From NCBI GenBank assembly GCA_963732405.1, contig CAVSZG010000001.1:1364001-1428000 (forward strand): DNA of 64,000 nt, written 5' to 3'. The number at the start of each line of letters is the position of its first letter. Position 1 is the stretch's first letter. The position numbers and the translations under genes were made by a program. A model generated the notes under the pieces. That model did no database searches. It was not told the origin of the DNA and was given only the letters and a program-made list of their open reading frames with translations. Positions 7,238 through 16,824 of this stretch are shown piece by piece. Origin of the DNA: JAUIAI01 sp963732405 (GTDB lineage Bacteria > Pseudomonadota > Gammaproteobacteria > Burkholderiales > Burkholderiaceae_E).

Positions 7238-9550
7238 TCAGGCCGTCGCCTTCGATTTGTAGACACCGCAGCCCACGTAGAGGTCGTCGATTTTCAGCAC
7301 ATACGACATCTTCGATTGAATCTGGCGCGATACGGGGTTGACGATGCCGTATTCGACCCAGCCCGGCTCGTCGTCGGCCTGGCTCACGATCGCGCGCAAT
7401 AAGGCTTCACCATCCACGCCGGGAATGTCCCGGACACGTGAGCCGACCTTGTCGGGTCTGCCGCCGAAGGCCCGATAGGTTCCCGTGCTGTCCAGGGCAA
7501 AGACGTACATGTCGCGGTCGAAGAACCCATTGGCCGGATTGCTCAGGTCAGCCGCAAACGATTGTCGTCCGGCGCGCTCCCGATGAGCCTGAGCGCGTTG
7601 GACCAGTTCCACGGCCTCCTCGGCGGTCCCTTGCTGCAACTGGAAGGCCGACACCGCCTTGCTCAGTTCACCCGCCCGCCGGTCGAGCAATCTGGCCTGA
7701 TTCACGGCGCGCTCGACCATCTGGCTGTTGCGCTGGGTGATCTGGTCCAGATCCGCCACGGCCGATGCGATGCCGGTCAGGCCATGGCTCTGGTCGGCGC
7801 TGGCGGTCGAGATCAATGACATATTGGTGGCGACGCCGCGAATACCGTCGACGATCTGCTGCATGGTCTGACCCGCCGATCGGATCTGCTCGACACTGCC
7901 GCCGACCTGCTGACCGGAGGCCTCGATGAGGCCGCGGATCTCGGTGGATGCCGTTGCCGAGCGCTGGGCGAGCGTGCGGACCTCACTGGCCACAACGGCA
8001 AAACCCCGGCCTTGTTCGCCTGCGCGGGCTGCCTCGACGGCTGCGTTGAGTGCCAGGATATTGGTCTGGAAGGCGAGGCTGTCGATCACGCCGATGATTT
8101 CATTCATCTGCCGCGCGCGCGTCTGGATGCCTTCAACGGCGATGATCGCCGCCTGCATCGTCTGCGCGCCCGACTCGGCCAGTGCGCACACGCGTGTTGC
8201 CTGCTCATCAGACTGCCCGGCCGTCCGGGCATTCTGTTGCACGGTGCTCGACAATTGCTGCACGCTGGCGGCGGTGTTCTGCAGGCTCGCCGCCTGCTGC
8301 TCGGTACGGTCGGCCAGATCATGATTGCCGACCGCCAGGTTCTTGCCCGAATAGGACACGAGCGCCGAGTTGCTGCGAACCGACGCCACCAGCGCCGACA
8401 GATTGGCATTCATGGTCTGCAGCAGCCCGGCCATGTCGGCAAACTCGTCACGGCCACGAACGTCGATGCGCGTGCGCAGATTACCTGCCGATGTTTCGCG
8501 CATGGCCTTCAGGGCAATGCGGAAGTCGGCCACGAAGCTCGCGTAAAAGGACAACATCAGGTAAAGCACCAGCGCGACGCCGGACGCGGCGGCGGCGATC
8601 GTGATCCGGCGTTGGTGCACGGTGTCCGCCACGCGTTGCGTCAGCAAGGCGTCGAGTTCGTGCACGATGGCCTCACGGTATCGAACAATCGATTCGATGG
8701 CCGGCTTGGCTGCCTGGAAACCGACCATGCTCGCGTCACCCGAGGACTGTGCCAGCGCCGTTTCGGCCTGCGCCAGGAATGCGCGCACGGCCTGAATCGT
8801 CTGATCACCGGGCAGATTGACCGGGCCGTACTTCCGGGAAAATCCCTGCAGATAGGTGATGTCGTCGGTCACCGCCGAAGCATCATCCAGCAGCGCTCGC
8901 AGCCTCGAGCGGGTCTCGCGATCGGCCTGCTCACTGTCGAGCAGGCCGGCGCCGTGAACCCGTGCCTGGCTGATCAACTCCATCCAGTGCGGCAGCCGGG
9001 TCACGACCAGGTCCATCAGAAAATAGCTCGCCGGCTCGGGGTCGAAGAGCAGATTGGAGCGTTCGGCCGCGCTGTAGACGAAGTGATTCAAGGCCTGTAC
9101 CGCCTGCGTATGGCGGGCGAGCGCGACGGAAGCGTCGAGTCTGTCCGTTTCCTGAAGTGATGCGAGCTGGCGATCGAGCGAGAGCCAGTCATCCTGCAGG
9201 GCGAAGTCTGGTCGCTGCCCGAGTGTGGTCGCCACGGCAGACCTCGCGGTCTGCAGTCGCCCATGCATGGGAGCCATCGAAGCGGCCGCTTCTTCGTTGC
9301 CGCCAAGCCGGCTGCTGGTCTGGTCCCGATGCTGCTGCACCTCGTCGATCAGTCCGTTCAGGCGGTCGACGAGCTCGGTGCCATCGATCTCCGCGCGAGT
9401 GAAGGTGATGGCATCACTGAGTCGCTGGGTGAGCAACACGCTGATGACCACGAGTGGAATGAAGACAGCCAGCGCCATGATGCCGAGCTTGACGGGCAGA
9501 CGCAGGCGTCGCATCAGCTGCGCGCCGGGTCGGAGCAGATGGAGCTTCAT
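7238..9550 (-). CDS. Methyl-accepting chemotaxis protein with C-terminal Cache-like domain
   Basis: A 770-residue membrane chemoreceptor. After a short N-terminus comes TM1 (MALAVFIPLVVISVLL), a ~300-residue helical periplasmic sensor resembling NIT-type domains, TM2 (ALVLYLMLSFYASFV), HAMP, and the signalling hairpin with the conserved tip (LAFQTNILALNAAVEAARAG). After the hairpin there is a ~105-residue extension (NPANGFFDRDMYVFALD to DDLYVGCGVYKSKA) that looks like a Cache_2/Cache_3 domain and is predicted cytoplasmic. The frame is open to 9709, but the start at 9550 is chosen because AGG lies ~8 bases upstream and it sits just before TM1. No che genes are nearby, so this is an orphan receptor. 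Confidence 0.9.
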   Translation of the reverse strand: MKLHLLRPGAQLMRRLRLPVKLGIMALAVFIPLVVISVLLTQRLSDAITFTRAEIDGTELVDRLNGLIDEVQQHRDQTSSRLGGNEEAAASMAPMHGRLQTARSAVATTLGQRPDFALQDDWLSLDRQLASLQETDRLDASVALARHTQAVQALNHFVYSAAERSNLLFDPEPASYFLMDLVVTRLPHWMELISQARVHGAGLLDSEQADRETRSRLRALLDDASAVTDDITYLQGFSRKYGPVNLPGDQTIQAVRAFLAQAETALAQSSGDASMVGFQAAKPAIESIVRYREAIVHELDALLTQRVADTVHQRRITIAAAASGVALVLYLMLSFYASFVADFRIALKAMRETSAGNLRTRIDVRGRDEFADMAGLLQTMNANLSALVASVRSNSALVSYSGKNLAVGNHDLADRTEQQAASLQNTAASVQQLSSTVQQNARTAGQSDEQATRVCALAESGAQTMQAAIIAVEGIQTRARQMNEIIGVIDSLAFQTNILALNAAVEAARAGEQGRGFAVVASEVRTLAQRSATASTEIRGLIEASGQQVGGSVEQIRSAGQTMQQIVDGIRGVATNMSLISTASADQSHGLTGIASAVADLDQITQRNSQMVERAVNQARLLDRRAGELSKAVSAFQLQQGTAEEAVELVQRAQAHRERAGRQSFAADLSNPANGFFDRDMYVFALDSTGTYRAFGGRPDKVGSRVRDIPGVDGEALLRAIVSQADDEPGWVEYGIVNPVSRQIQSKMSYVLKIDDLYVGCGVYKSKATA

Positions 9551-9666
9551 TTGATAACCTGGATCGTACGACCGAGAAGCCGGTGATGAGTTGGCCTGGT
9601 CACGCTCTGTCGGTTTTGACACGGGAGACGAATCGGCAGAGAGCGGAAGACGCATGGCGGAGTTCC

Positions 9667-9700
9667 GGCAGGTGTTGGATGGCAGGTGTTGGATGGCAGG
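9667..9700. repeat. Short tandem repeat, 14-bp unit
   Basis: Two perfect copies of GGCAGGTGTTGGAT followed by a partial GGCAGG, in the ~290 bp between the chemoreceptor start (9550) and the end of the SRPBCC gene (9843). I see no gene or clear promoter in the rest of this gap. The repeat could affect chemoreceptor expression, being ~120 bp upstream of its start, but that is speculation. Confidence 0.7.
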
Positions 9701-9842
9701 CAAGAGCACGCGAGAACAATGCTGACATCAAGCTTACTGTCTGCTGCCAGGGTGAATCTCACGAATAGGGGTGGTCTTTCCGGCATCTGGCCAGGCAGCG
9801 ACTGACGTCCCGGGTCAGCTTGCCCCGGGGTAGAGCGGCACG

Positions 9843-10343
9843 TTACGAGGCGTGAAGCAGCCGACGGCGCAGACCTTCGAATCCCTTGTCGAAAACCTCG
9901 AGCGCGCGGCGCTTCATCGACTCAGGTTCGGGTGTGTCGAAGTCGGCACGCCAGCGAATCGTGCAGCCAGGGGCTGTCATCTCCTGACCTGCGTCGGCGT
10001 CGGCGATCACCAACATCTCGGCACGGTAGTTAGCCATGGGAATGCGCATCGGCTGCGGTGCCTCGACGATGCGGTACTGCAGCTTCATGTCGACATCGGA
10101 CAATCCGGTGAGTTCATGAATCCAGAGGCCGGCACCGTCGAACTGGAGCACCCGACGGCAGCCGATCCGGTCTGCCGGACCATGCTCGATATGAGAGCGC
10201 TGCACGGCCGCGTTCCATGCGGGCATGGCATTGAAGTCGCGGATCAAGGCCCAGGCCAGAGCCGCCGTAGTGGCCAGCCTGGCCTCCTTGACAACTGTCA
10301 CGCTGATGGAATGCTTGGCACCCGGGTGGTTTGCGATTGACAT
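9843..10343 (-). CDS. SRPBCC (START-like) family protein
   Basis: A 166-residue protein of the polyketide cyclase/dehydrase-like SRPBCC group. Typical marks are the opening strand VTVVKEARLATTAALAWALIRDFNAMPAWN, the GCRRVLQFDG strand, the central LQYRIVEAPQPMRI, and the closing CTIRWRADFDT before a long C-terminal helix. These helix-grip folds bind hydrophobic ligands; no specific function can be given. The frame opens upstream to 10505, but MSIANHPG at 10343 is the sensible start because the upstream residues are low complexity. It diverges from the OsmC gene with ~170 bp between. Confidence 0.75.
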   Translation of the reverse strand: MSIANHPGAKHSISVTVVKEARLATTAALAWALIRDFNAMPAWNAAVQRSHIEHGPADRIGCRRVLQFDGAGLWIHELTGLSDVDMKLQYRIVEAPQPMRIPMANYRAEMLVIADADAGQEMTAPGCTIRWRADFDTPEPESMKRRALEVFDKGFEGLRRRLLHAS

Positions 10344-10517
10344 TGGCCAGTAGAATCCCTTGGCAGTTGACGCATCTGGACTTGCGCCGTTATAGCACGC
10401 GGGCGGCCCGGGCACGCGGGCGGCACCGACTTCCACCCGAGCGCCTGATGTCATGGTGCGCGGTGCATCGTTCCTGAACATTCCTGTCCCTGGCGAACCG
10501 ACCAAGAGAGACTGTCC

Positions 10518-10949
10518 ATGACCATCATGATCAAGCCCAAGGTCTACGGGCCCGTGCGTGTCGATTTCAAGGGCGAGGATTCGCTCATGCTGTCGACCGA
10601 ATCGGGTAACCGGATCCGCGCCGGTTCGACATCGACGGGTGAGGCCTTGTCGCCGTCAGACCTGATTCTCGCGTCGCTGTCGGCCTGCGTGGCGATTTCC
10701 ATGCGAATGGCCGCCCGGCAACTCGGACTGGAACCGGGTGAGATCCAGGTATCGGCCGTGGCGATCAAGGCAATGGATCTACCCAATCGGTTCGGTCGAT
10801 TCGAGGTGGTGGTTGATCCCGGCGTGGTGATGCAAGCCGACCAGCAGACTGAACTGCTTCGGCGGACCAAGGCGCTTTGCACGGTCAGCAACACGCTGGG
10901 CGCTGAAGTCGACCTGCGCGTCGCGCCAGTGACCGCGCGCGATGCCTGA
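10518..10949 (+). CDS. OsmC/Ohr family protein
   Basis: A 143-residue OsmC-like protein. The two cysteines expected of this peroxidase family are present, in SLSACVAISMRMAA and TKALCTVSNTL, along with the family's LSPSDLILASLSAC helix. Members reduce organic hydroperoxides using thiols, although some have other roles. The start has GAGAG ten bases upstream. It lies ~50 bp before the amidase gene on the same strand; co-transcription is possible. Confidence 0.85.
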   Translation: MTIMIKPKVYGPVRVDFKGEDSLMLSTESGNRIRAGSTSTGEALSPSDLILASLSACVAISMRMAARQLGLEPGEIQVSAVAIKAMDLPNRFGRFEVVVDPGVVMQADQQTELLRRTKALCTVSNTLGAEVDLRVAPVTARDA

Positions 10950-11003
10950 GCGCCGGTACCATCGGATCACAGGTTCAATCATGACGCGGCCGGAGCACTC
11001 ACG

Positions 11004-12398
11004 ATGAACGCGATCTGGTATCTGACGGCGCTTGACGTCGCCCGGCGTATCCGCGCCGGCGAGCTGACATCGGTCCAGGTGACCGAAACCCTACTCGCGC
11101 GGGTCGCCGACCTGGACCCCCGTCTGCACAGCTACGCGCGCGTCACCGGCGAGCATGCGCTCGCGCAGGCGCGCGCGGCCGACGTGGAGATCAGCGCGGG
11201 CAAGGTGCGCGGGCCGTTGCACGGTGTGCCGATTGCCGTGAAGGACTTGTGCGATACCCGGGGGATCATCACATCCGCCGGCATGCCCCTGCGCCGTGCC
11301 CATGTGCCCGCCGCCGATGCCACGGTCGTGGCCCGTCTGCAGCAGGCCGGCACCGTCCTGCTCGGCAAGCTTCAGATGACCGAGGGCGCGTTTTCCGCTC
11401 ATCATCCCGATATTGCCGCGCCCGTGAATCCCTGGGGATCCGGTTACTGGAGCGGCGTGTCGTCCAGTGGCTCGGGCGTGGCCACGGCGAGCGGCCTGTG
11501 TTTTGGCTCACTGGGATCGGACACGCTGGGTTCGATCCGCTTTCCGTCCACGATGAATGGCATCACCGGGCTCAAGCCGACCTGGGGACGGGTGAGCAGG
11601 GCGGGTGTGTTTCCGCTCGCCCAATCGATGGACCATGTCGGGCCGATGACCCGGTCGGCCGCTGATGCGGCGGCGATGCTGCAAGTCATCGCGGGCAGCG
11701 ATGCCGCCGATCCGACGGCCGCGCAGGTGGCGGTGCCCGACTACCTCAACGCCTTGCACACCGGTGTTGCCGGCTTGAGAGTGGGCATCGATCGGCAGGC
11801 GATCTCGGCGATTGCCGACGCTGACACTGCCGCAGCAACCGAAGAGGCGATAACGGTGCTGGCCCGGCTCGGGGCCACGATTCATGAGGTCAGCTTGCCG
11901 GATCTGCTGCCGGTTGCGCAGGATGCACTCACGCATTGCCTGGCCGAAACCGCCGTGACACATGAGCCCACATTCGGGTCGCAGCCCGAGGCTTACGGGC
12001 CGGTGCTTGCCTCATTGATCCAGGCCGGCAGGCGAGTGGATGCGGCCAGCCTGGTGAAAATCGGCTATCGGCGGGCCGAATTCACCGGCCGGGTCAACGC
12101 ACTGTTCGACACGGTCGATCTGCTGCTGTTACCGGCCATGAATCGGGCGGCATCCACGCTGGCCGATCTCGAAAAACAGGTGACCGACCTGGGGGCCCGC
12201 CATGCCAGGCTGGCCTTCACGGCGCCCTTCGACATGAGCCGGCATCCGACCCTGACACTGCCCGGCGGCGCGACTGCGCGGGGCCTGCCCGTCGGGTTTC
12301 AGATCATTGGCGCTCATTTCGACGAGGGGCGCATCCTGGCCGCCGGTCATGCCTTCCAGCAGGCCACTGATTGGCATCAGCGCCATCCGCTGGTGTAA
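11004..12398 (+). CDS. Amidase signature family hydrolase (second copy)
   Basis: A 464-residue amidase signature protein, divergent from the one at 2559. Triad landmarks are IAVKDLCDTRG (Lys), the loop WSGVSSSGSGVATASG and LGSDTLGSIRFPS, where the usual GGS is LGS while the nucleophilic serine position is kept. Substrate unknown. It is downstream of the OsmC gene and converges on ssb with 43 bp between the stops; I see no clear terminator in that gap. Confidence 0.85.
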   Translation: MNAIWYLTALDVARRIRAGELTSVQVTETLLARVADLDPRLHSYARVTGEHALAQARAADVEISAGKVRGPLHGVPIAVKDLCDTRGIITSAGMPLRRAHVPAADATVVARLQQAGTVLLGKLQMTEGAFSAHHPDIAAPVNPWGSGYWSGVSSSGSGVATASGLCFGSLGSDTLGSIRFPSTMNGITGLKPTWGRVSRAGVFPLAQSMDHVGPMTRSAADAAAMLQVIAGSDAADPTAAQVAVPDYLNALHTGVAGLRVGIDRQAISAIADADTAAATEEAITVLARLGATIHEVSLPDLLPVAQDALTHCLAETAVTHEPTFGSQPEAYGPVLASLIQAGRRVDAASLVKIGYRRAEFTGRVNALFDTVDLLLLPAMNRAASTLADLEKQVTDLGARHARLAFTAPFDMSRHPTLTLPGGATARGLPVGFQIIGAHFDEGRILAAGHAFQQATDWHQRHPLV

Positions 12399-12441
12399 CC
12401 ATCAACGGTGCCGAGCCGGGCTTGGCGCCGTGGCTGGCAGG

Positions 12442-12942
12442 CTAGAACGGAATGTCGTCGTCCATGTCGTCGAAATTGGGTGCCTTTTGCCCACCCGACC
12501 CACCGCCGCCTGATTCGCCGCGCGACTCGCCGCCACGTCCGCCGCCTGACCGTGAGCCGCCCTCGCCGCGGCTTTCCTGGCCACCCGACGAACCGCCGCC
12601 CATGTCGTCCCGACCACCCAGCATCTGCATCTGGTCGGCGATGACTTCGGTCGTCCAGCGATCCTGACCATCCTTGTCCTGCCATTTGCGGGTCTGCAGA
12701 CGCCCCTCGACATAGACCGAGCGGCCCTTCTTGAGGTATTCGCCGGCGATCTCGGCCAGCCGGTTGTAGAACACCACCCGGTGCCATTCGGTCTCTTCGC
12801 GACGCTCGCCGCTGTCCTTGTCCTTCCAGTTGCGCGAGGTGGCGATGGTGACATTACAGATGGCCGCGCCACTGGGCGCATAGCGGGTTTCGGGGTCGCG
12901 CCCCAGATTGCCCACCAGAATGACCTTGTTGACCGATGCCAT
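12442..12942 (-). CDS. ssb: Single-stranded DNA-binding protein
   Basis: A 166-residue SSB. The OB fold begins MASVNKVILVGNLGRDPE and contains the usual WKDKDSGERREETEWHRVV and GRSVYVEGRLQTRKW. The linker is glycine/serine/arginine-rich. The C-terminal tip is acidic, ending DMDDDIPF, the docking site for repair and replication proteins. AGGAG lies nine bases before the ATG. The gene is divergent from uvrA, the classical ssb-uvrA arrangement of many proteobacteria. Confidence 0.97.
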   Translation of the reverse strand: MASVNKVILVGNLGRDPETRYAPSGAAICNVTIATSRNWKDKDSGERREETEWHRVVFYNRLAEIAGEYLKKGRSVYVEGRLQTRKWQDKDGQDRWTTEVIADQMQMLGGRDDMGGGSSGGQESRGEGGSRSGGGRGGESRGESGGGGSGGQKAPNFDDMDDDIPF

Positions 12943-13140
12943 CTCATTTTCTCCTCGCGGTGTGTATGACCGCAGCTGATCTCGATGCTGTCAATGATAG
13001 CCGCTCGATTGCGGGCCGGCCGGCCGCGTCGGCTGGCCCATCGGGTGAGCCGGCAAGCTCAGACCGACGACCGGCAACCCGGACCCCGTTTCACGCGGCG
13101 GCTTCACGGTATAGTTGTCGATTGCCTGCCATTTTGATGC

Positions 13141-16071
13141 ATGGAACAGATCCGGATCCGGGGCGCCCGAACCCATAACCTGAAGAACTGCAGTCTCGAT
13201 CTGCCGCGAAACCGGCTTATCGTGATGACCGGAATCTCGGGCTCGGGCAAGTCATCCCTGGCCTTCGACACGCTGTACGCGGAAGGTCAGCGCCGCTATG
13301 TCGAATCCTTGTCGGCCTATGCGCGACAGTTCCTGCAGCTCATGGAAAAGCCCGATGTCGACCTGATCGAGGGCCTGAGCCCGGCCATCTCGATCGAACA
13401 GAAGGCCACCAGCCATAATCCACGGTCCACCGTGGGCACGGTCACCGAAATCCACGACTACCTGCGTCTGTTGTTCGCGCGCGCCGGCACGCCTTATTGC
13501 CCCGAGCACCCGGGCCATCCGCTCAAGGCCCAGTCGATCGCGCAAATGGTCGACTCGGTGCTGGCCCTGCCCGAGGGGGTCAAGCTGATGATCCTCGCGC
13601 CGGTGTTGACCGCACGCAAGGGCGAGCACCAGGAATTGTTCCAGGACCTTCAATCGCAAGGCTTCGTGCGGGTGCGGATCCGCTCCGAGCGCAAGGATGC
13701 GAAGCCCCGGATTCTCGAGATCGCCGAATCGGTCCCGGCACTGGAGCGCAACCAGAAGCACTCGATCGATGTGGTGGTCGACCGGATCAAGGCGGGCGCT
13801 GATCTGAAGCAACGGCTGGCCGAGTCCTTCGAGACCGCCATTCAGCTCGGCGATGGTCGGGCCGTTCTGGTCGATGTCGATTCGGGCGAGGAGACGCTGT
13901 TCTCGAGCCGCTTCGCCTGCCCGGTGTGCAATCATGCACTGCCCGATCTGGAGCCGCGGCTGTTTTCCTTCAACAACCCGGCGGGCGCCTGCCCGGAGTG
14001 CGACGGGCTGGGTGTGGTGCAGTTTTTCGATCCGGTGCGTGTCGTGCAGTTTCCGGCGCTCAGCCTGGCATCGGGTGCGATCAAGGGCTGGGACAGCCGC
14101 AATCAGTTTTACTACCAGATGCTCAGCAGCCTGTCCGCGTTTTACGGCTTCGACATCAACCGGCCCTGGGAAGAGCTGGACGAGACCGCGCGCCAACGTG
14201 TGCTGTACGGTTCGGGTGGCACTAAGATCCCGTTCAGCTATATCAGCGACAAAGGTCGTCGGGTGGTCAAGGAACATGTCTTCGAGGGCGTGATTCCGAA
14301 TTTCGAACGGCGCTATCGCGAAACCGATTCCTCGCATATCCGGGACGAACTCGCCAAGTTCGTCAATTCCCGCCGATGTCCCACCTGTGAAGGAACCCGG
14401 CTGCGCATCGACGCGCGTCATGTCCGGGTCGGCCCGCAGGGTGCAGACCTGGCGATCTGGGAAGTGTCCCGGATGACCTTGCGTGAATCGCTCGCCTGGT
14501 TCGAGAGCCTGGCCCTGGAAGGTGTCAAGCAGCCGGTGGGTGAACGCATCGCCCAGGAGATCGTCTCGCGCCTGCGGTTTCTGAACAATGTTGGTCTCAA
14601 CTACCTGTCGCTCGATCGCGCCGCCGAATCACTCTCGGGTGGCGAGGCCCAGCGGATCCGGCTGGCTTCGCAGATCGGCTCGGGCCTGACCGGTGTCATG
14701 TATGTGCTGGACGAACCGTCGATCGGCCTGCACCAGCGCGACAATGACCGCCTGATCGAGACGCTGCGGCATCTGCGTGATCTGGGCAACACGGTGTTGG
14801 TCGTCGAGCACGACGAAGACGCGATTCTCGCCGCCGACCATGTGGTCGACATGGGACCGGGCGCCGGCGTGCACGGCGGCCAGGTGGTTGCGCAGGGCAC
14901 CCCGGCCGAGGTGGCCGCCAATCCGGCCTCGATCACCGGCCGCTATCTGTCCGGCCAGGTCACGATTCCGGTGCCTGCGCGGCGGCATCCGCCGGGCGAG
15001 CAGCGCATTTCGGTGCGTGGTGCGCGCGGCAACAATCTGCGCGATATCACGGTCGAGTTTCCGGTCGGTCTGATGATCTGCGTGACCGGTGTCTCGGGCT
15101 CGGGCAAATCGACGCTGGTCAACGAGACGCTGCATCATGCGGCCGCCCGCCGCATCTATCGCTCCCAGGCCGAGCCGGCCGAGCATGACCGGATCGACGG
15201 GCTTGAGCATTTCGACAAGGTGATCAGTGTCGACCAGAGCCCGATCGGCCGCACGCCCCGGTCGAATCCTGCCACCTATACCGGCCTGTTCTCGCCAATC
15301 CGCGACCTGTTCGCCGAGACACCGATCGCTCGCGAACGCGGTTATGGCCCCGGTCGGTTCTCGTTCAACGTAAAGGGTGGCCGATGCGAATCGTGTCAGG
15401 GCGACGGCATGATCAAGGTCGAGATGCACTTCCTGCCCGATGTTTATGTGCCCTGTGATGTCTGCGCAGGCAAGCGCTATAACCGGGAAACCCTCGAGGT
15501 GGTCTACAAGAAGCGCACGATCGCCGATGTGCTGGACATGACCGTCGAGCAGGCGAGCGAGTTTTTTGCTGCCGTGCCGCTCATCGCACGCAAACTGCAG
15601 ACCCTGCTCGATGTGGGTCTGGGCTATGTGCGCCTGGGTCAGAGCGCGACCACCTTGTCCGGCGGCGAGGCTCAACGGGTCAAGCTGTCGCTCGAACTGT
15701 CCAAGCGGGATACCGGGCGCACCCTCTACATCCTGGATGAACCGACCACTGGTCTGCATTTCCAGGATATCGCCCTGCTGCTCGATGTCTTGCACCAGCT
15801 TCGCGATCATGGCAACACGGTGGTGGTGATCGAACACAATCTCGATGTGATCAAGACGGCCGACTGGATCATCGACCTGGGCCCCGAAGGCGGTGCCGGC
15901 GGTGGCAGCCTGGTGGTCTGCGGCACGCCCGAACAGGTTGCGGCCAACCCGGGCAGTCATACCGGCCGCTATCTGGGCCGGGTGCTGTCTGGCGGCGGCC
16001 GGGTGGCCGGCAACGCAGGCAACGGGGCGCCATCGCGTCGCAAACCGGTTGCCGCGGCCGATGCCGATTGA
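13141..16071 (+). CDS. uvrA: Excinuclease ABC subunit A
   Basis: A 976-residue damage-recognition ATPase of nucleotide excision repair. Both ABC modules are complete: Walker A GISGSGKSSLAFDT and GVSGSGKSTLVNET, signatures LSGGEAQRIRLA and LSGGEAQRVKLS, Walker B VLDEPSIGLH and ILDEPTTGLH. Zinc-finger cysteines are visible (CPVCNHALPD and GACPEC; CESCQGDG and CDVC). Length is slightly above E. coli UvrA (940) because of a basic C-terminal tail. The long antisense open frames over this gene are shadows. The 198-bp spacer to ssb should hold both promoters. Confidence 0.98.
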   Translation: MEQIRIRGARTHNLKNCSLDLPRNRLIVMTGISGSGKSSLAFDTLYAEGQRRYVESLSAYARQFLQLMEKPDVDLIEGLSPAISIEQKATSHNPRSTVGTVTEIHDYLRLLFARAGTPYCPEHPGHPLKAQSIAQMVDSVLALPEGVKLMILAPVLTARKGEHQELFQDLQSQGFVRVRIRSERKDAKPRILEIAESVPALERNQKHSIDVVVDRIKAGADLKQRLAESFETAIQLGDGRAVLVDVDSGEETLFSSRFACPVCNHALPDLEPRLFSFNNPAGACPECDGLGVVQFFDPVRVVQFPALSLASGAIKGWDSRNQFYYQMLSSLSAFYGFDINRPWEELDETARQRVLYGSGGTKIPFSYISDKGRRVVKEHVFEGVIPNFERRYRETDSSHIRDELAKFVNSRRCPTCEGTRLRIDARHVRVGPQGADLAIWEVSRMTLRESLAWFESLALEGVKQPVGERIAQEIVSRLRFLNNVGLNYLSLDRAAESLSGGEAQRIRLASQIGSGLTGVMYVLDEPSIGLHQRDNDRLIETLRHLRDLGNTVLVVEHDEDAILAADHVVDMGPGAGVHGGQVVAQGTPAEVAANPASITGRYLSGQVTIPVPARRHPPGEQRISVRGARGNNLRDITVEFPVGLMICVTGVSGSGKSTLVNETLHHAAARRIYRSQAEPAEHDRIDGLEHFDKVISVDQSPIGRTPRSNPATYTGLFSPIRDLFAETPIARERGYGPGRFSFNVKGGRCESCQGDGMIKVEMHFLPDVYVPCDVCAGKRYNRETLEVVYKKRTIADVLDMTVEQASEFFAAVPLIARKLQTLLDVGLGYVRLGQSATTLSGGEAQRVKLSLELSKRDTGRTLYILDEPTTGLHFQDIALLLDVLHQLRDHGNTVVVIEHNLDVIKTADWIIDLGPEGGAGGGSLVVCGTPEQVAANPGSHTGRYLGRVLSGGGRVAGNAGNGAPSRRKPVAAADAD

Positions 16072-16083
16072 CGGGACGGATCC

Positions 16084-16824
16084 ATGAAAAAAAAGGAACG
16101 AGCGCTTCGCCAGGCCATCATCGAGCAATGTCGCTGGATGAACCGGTCCGGCCTGAATCAGGGCACCTCGGGGAATATCTCCGTGCGACTGGGCGAGCGG
16201 CTGCTCATCACGCCCTCGGCAATTGCCTACGATGCGCTCGAACCCGAGATGATCTGCAGCATGCCGCTGGCTGGCGACGGGCAATGGGATGGTCCGTTCA
16301 AGCCCTCGACCGAATGGCGCTTTCATCTGGACATCATGAATGCGCGGCCCGAGGCGGGCGCAGTCGTGCATACCCATTCGATCCATGCCACGACGCTGGC
16401 CATTCTGCGCCGGTCGATTCCGGCCTGCCACTACATGATCGCGGCCTTTGGTGGCAATGATGTGCGTTGTTCAGCCTATGCACGCTACGGCACGGCCGAG
16501 TTGTCGCGACATGCGCTGGCCGCGCTCGAGGATCGCCAGGGCTGTCTGCTGGCCAACCATGGCTTGATCACGATCGGCGAGAATCTGAACAAGGCGATGT
16601 GGCTGGCGGTTGAACTCGAAACCATCGCCCGTCAGTACTGTCTGGCGCTGCAGATCGGCAAACCTGTGATCCTGAGCGACGAGCAGATCGCTGAAACGGC
16701 GCGCAGTTTTGCCAGTTATGGTCTGCAGGATATCGACCAGGCAGCGGTTCGATCCCGGCCATTGGTCGAGCCTGCCATCCAGCCACCCGCCAAGGCGAAG
16801 GTCAGTCGGCGTGTGCGTCGTTGA
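16084..16824 (+). CDS. Class II aldolase/adducin family protein
   Basis: A 246-residue zinc-dependent aldolase-type protein of the FucA/AraD group. Visible are the phosphate-binding GTSGNISVR, the LLITPSAIAYD strand, the likely catalytic glutamate in KPSTEWRFHL, the zinc ligands HTHS and the third ligand region LANHGLI. Such enzymes cleave sugar phosphates (fuculose-1-phosphate, ribulose-5-phosphate) or related compounds; the substrate cannot be told here. It starts 13 bp after uvrA and overlaps the tail of a convergent, degenerate paralogue by 23 bp. Confidence 0.88.
   Translation: MKKKERALRQAIIEQCRWMNRSGLNQGTSGNISVRLGERLLITPSAIAYDALEPEMICSMPLAGDGQWDGPFKPSTEWRFHLDIMNARPEAGAVVHTHSIHATTLAILRRSIPACHYMIAAFGGNDVRCSAYARYGTAELSRHALAALEDRQGCLLANHGLITIGENLNKAMWLAVELETIARQYCLALQIGKPVILSDEQIAETARSFASYGLQDIDQAAVRSRPLVEPAIQPPAKAKVSRRVRR

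Noticed and set aside
14629..16431. 600-codon antisense frame over uvrA
   Set aside because: Composition shadow of a high-GC gene; uvrA has complete motifs and the antisense product has no recognisable features. The same holds for long antisense frames at 26515-28326, 8012-9160, 59561-61165 and 62858-64000.
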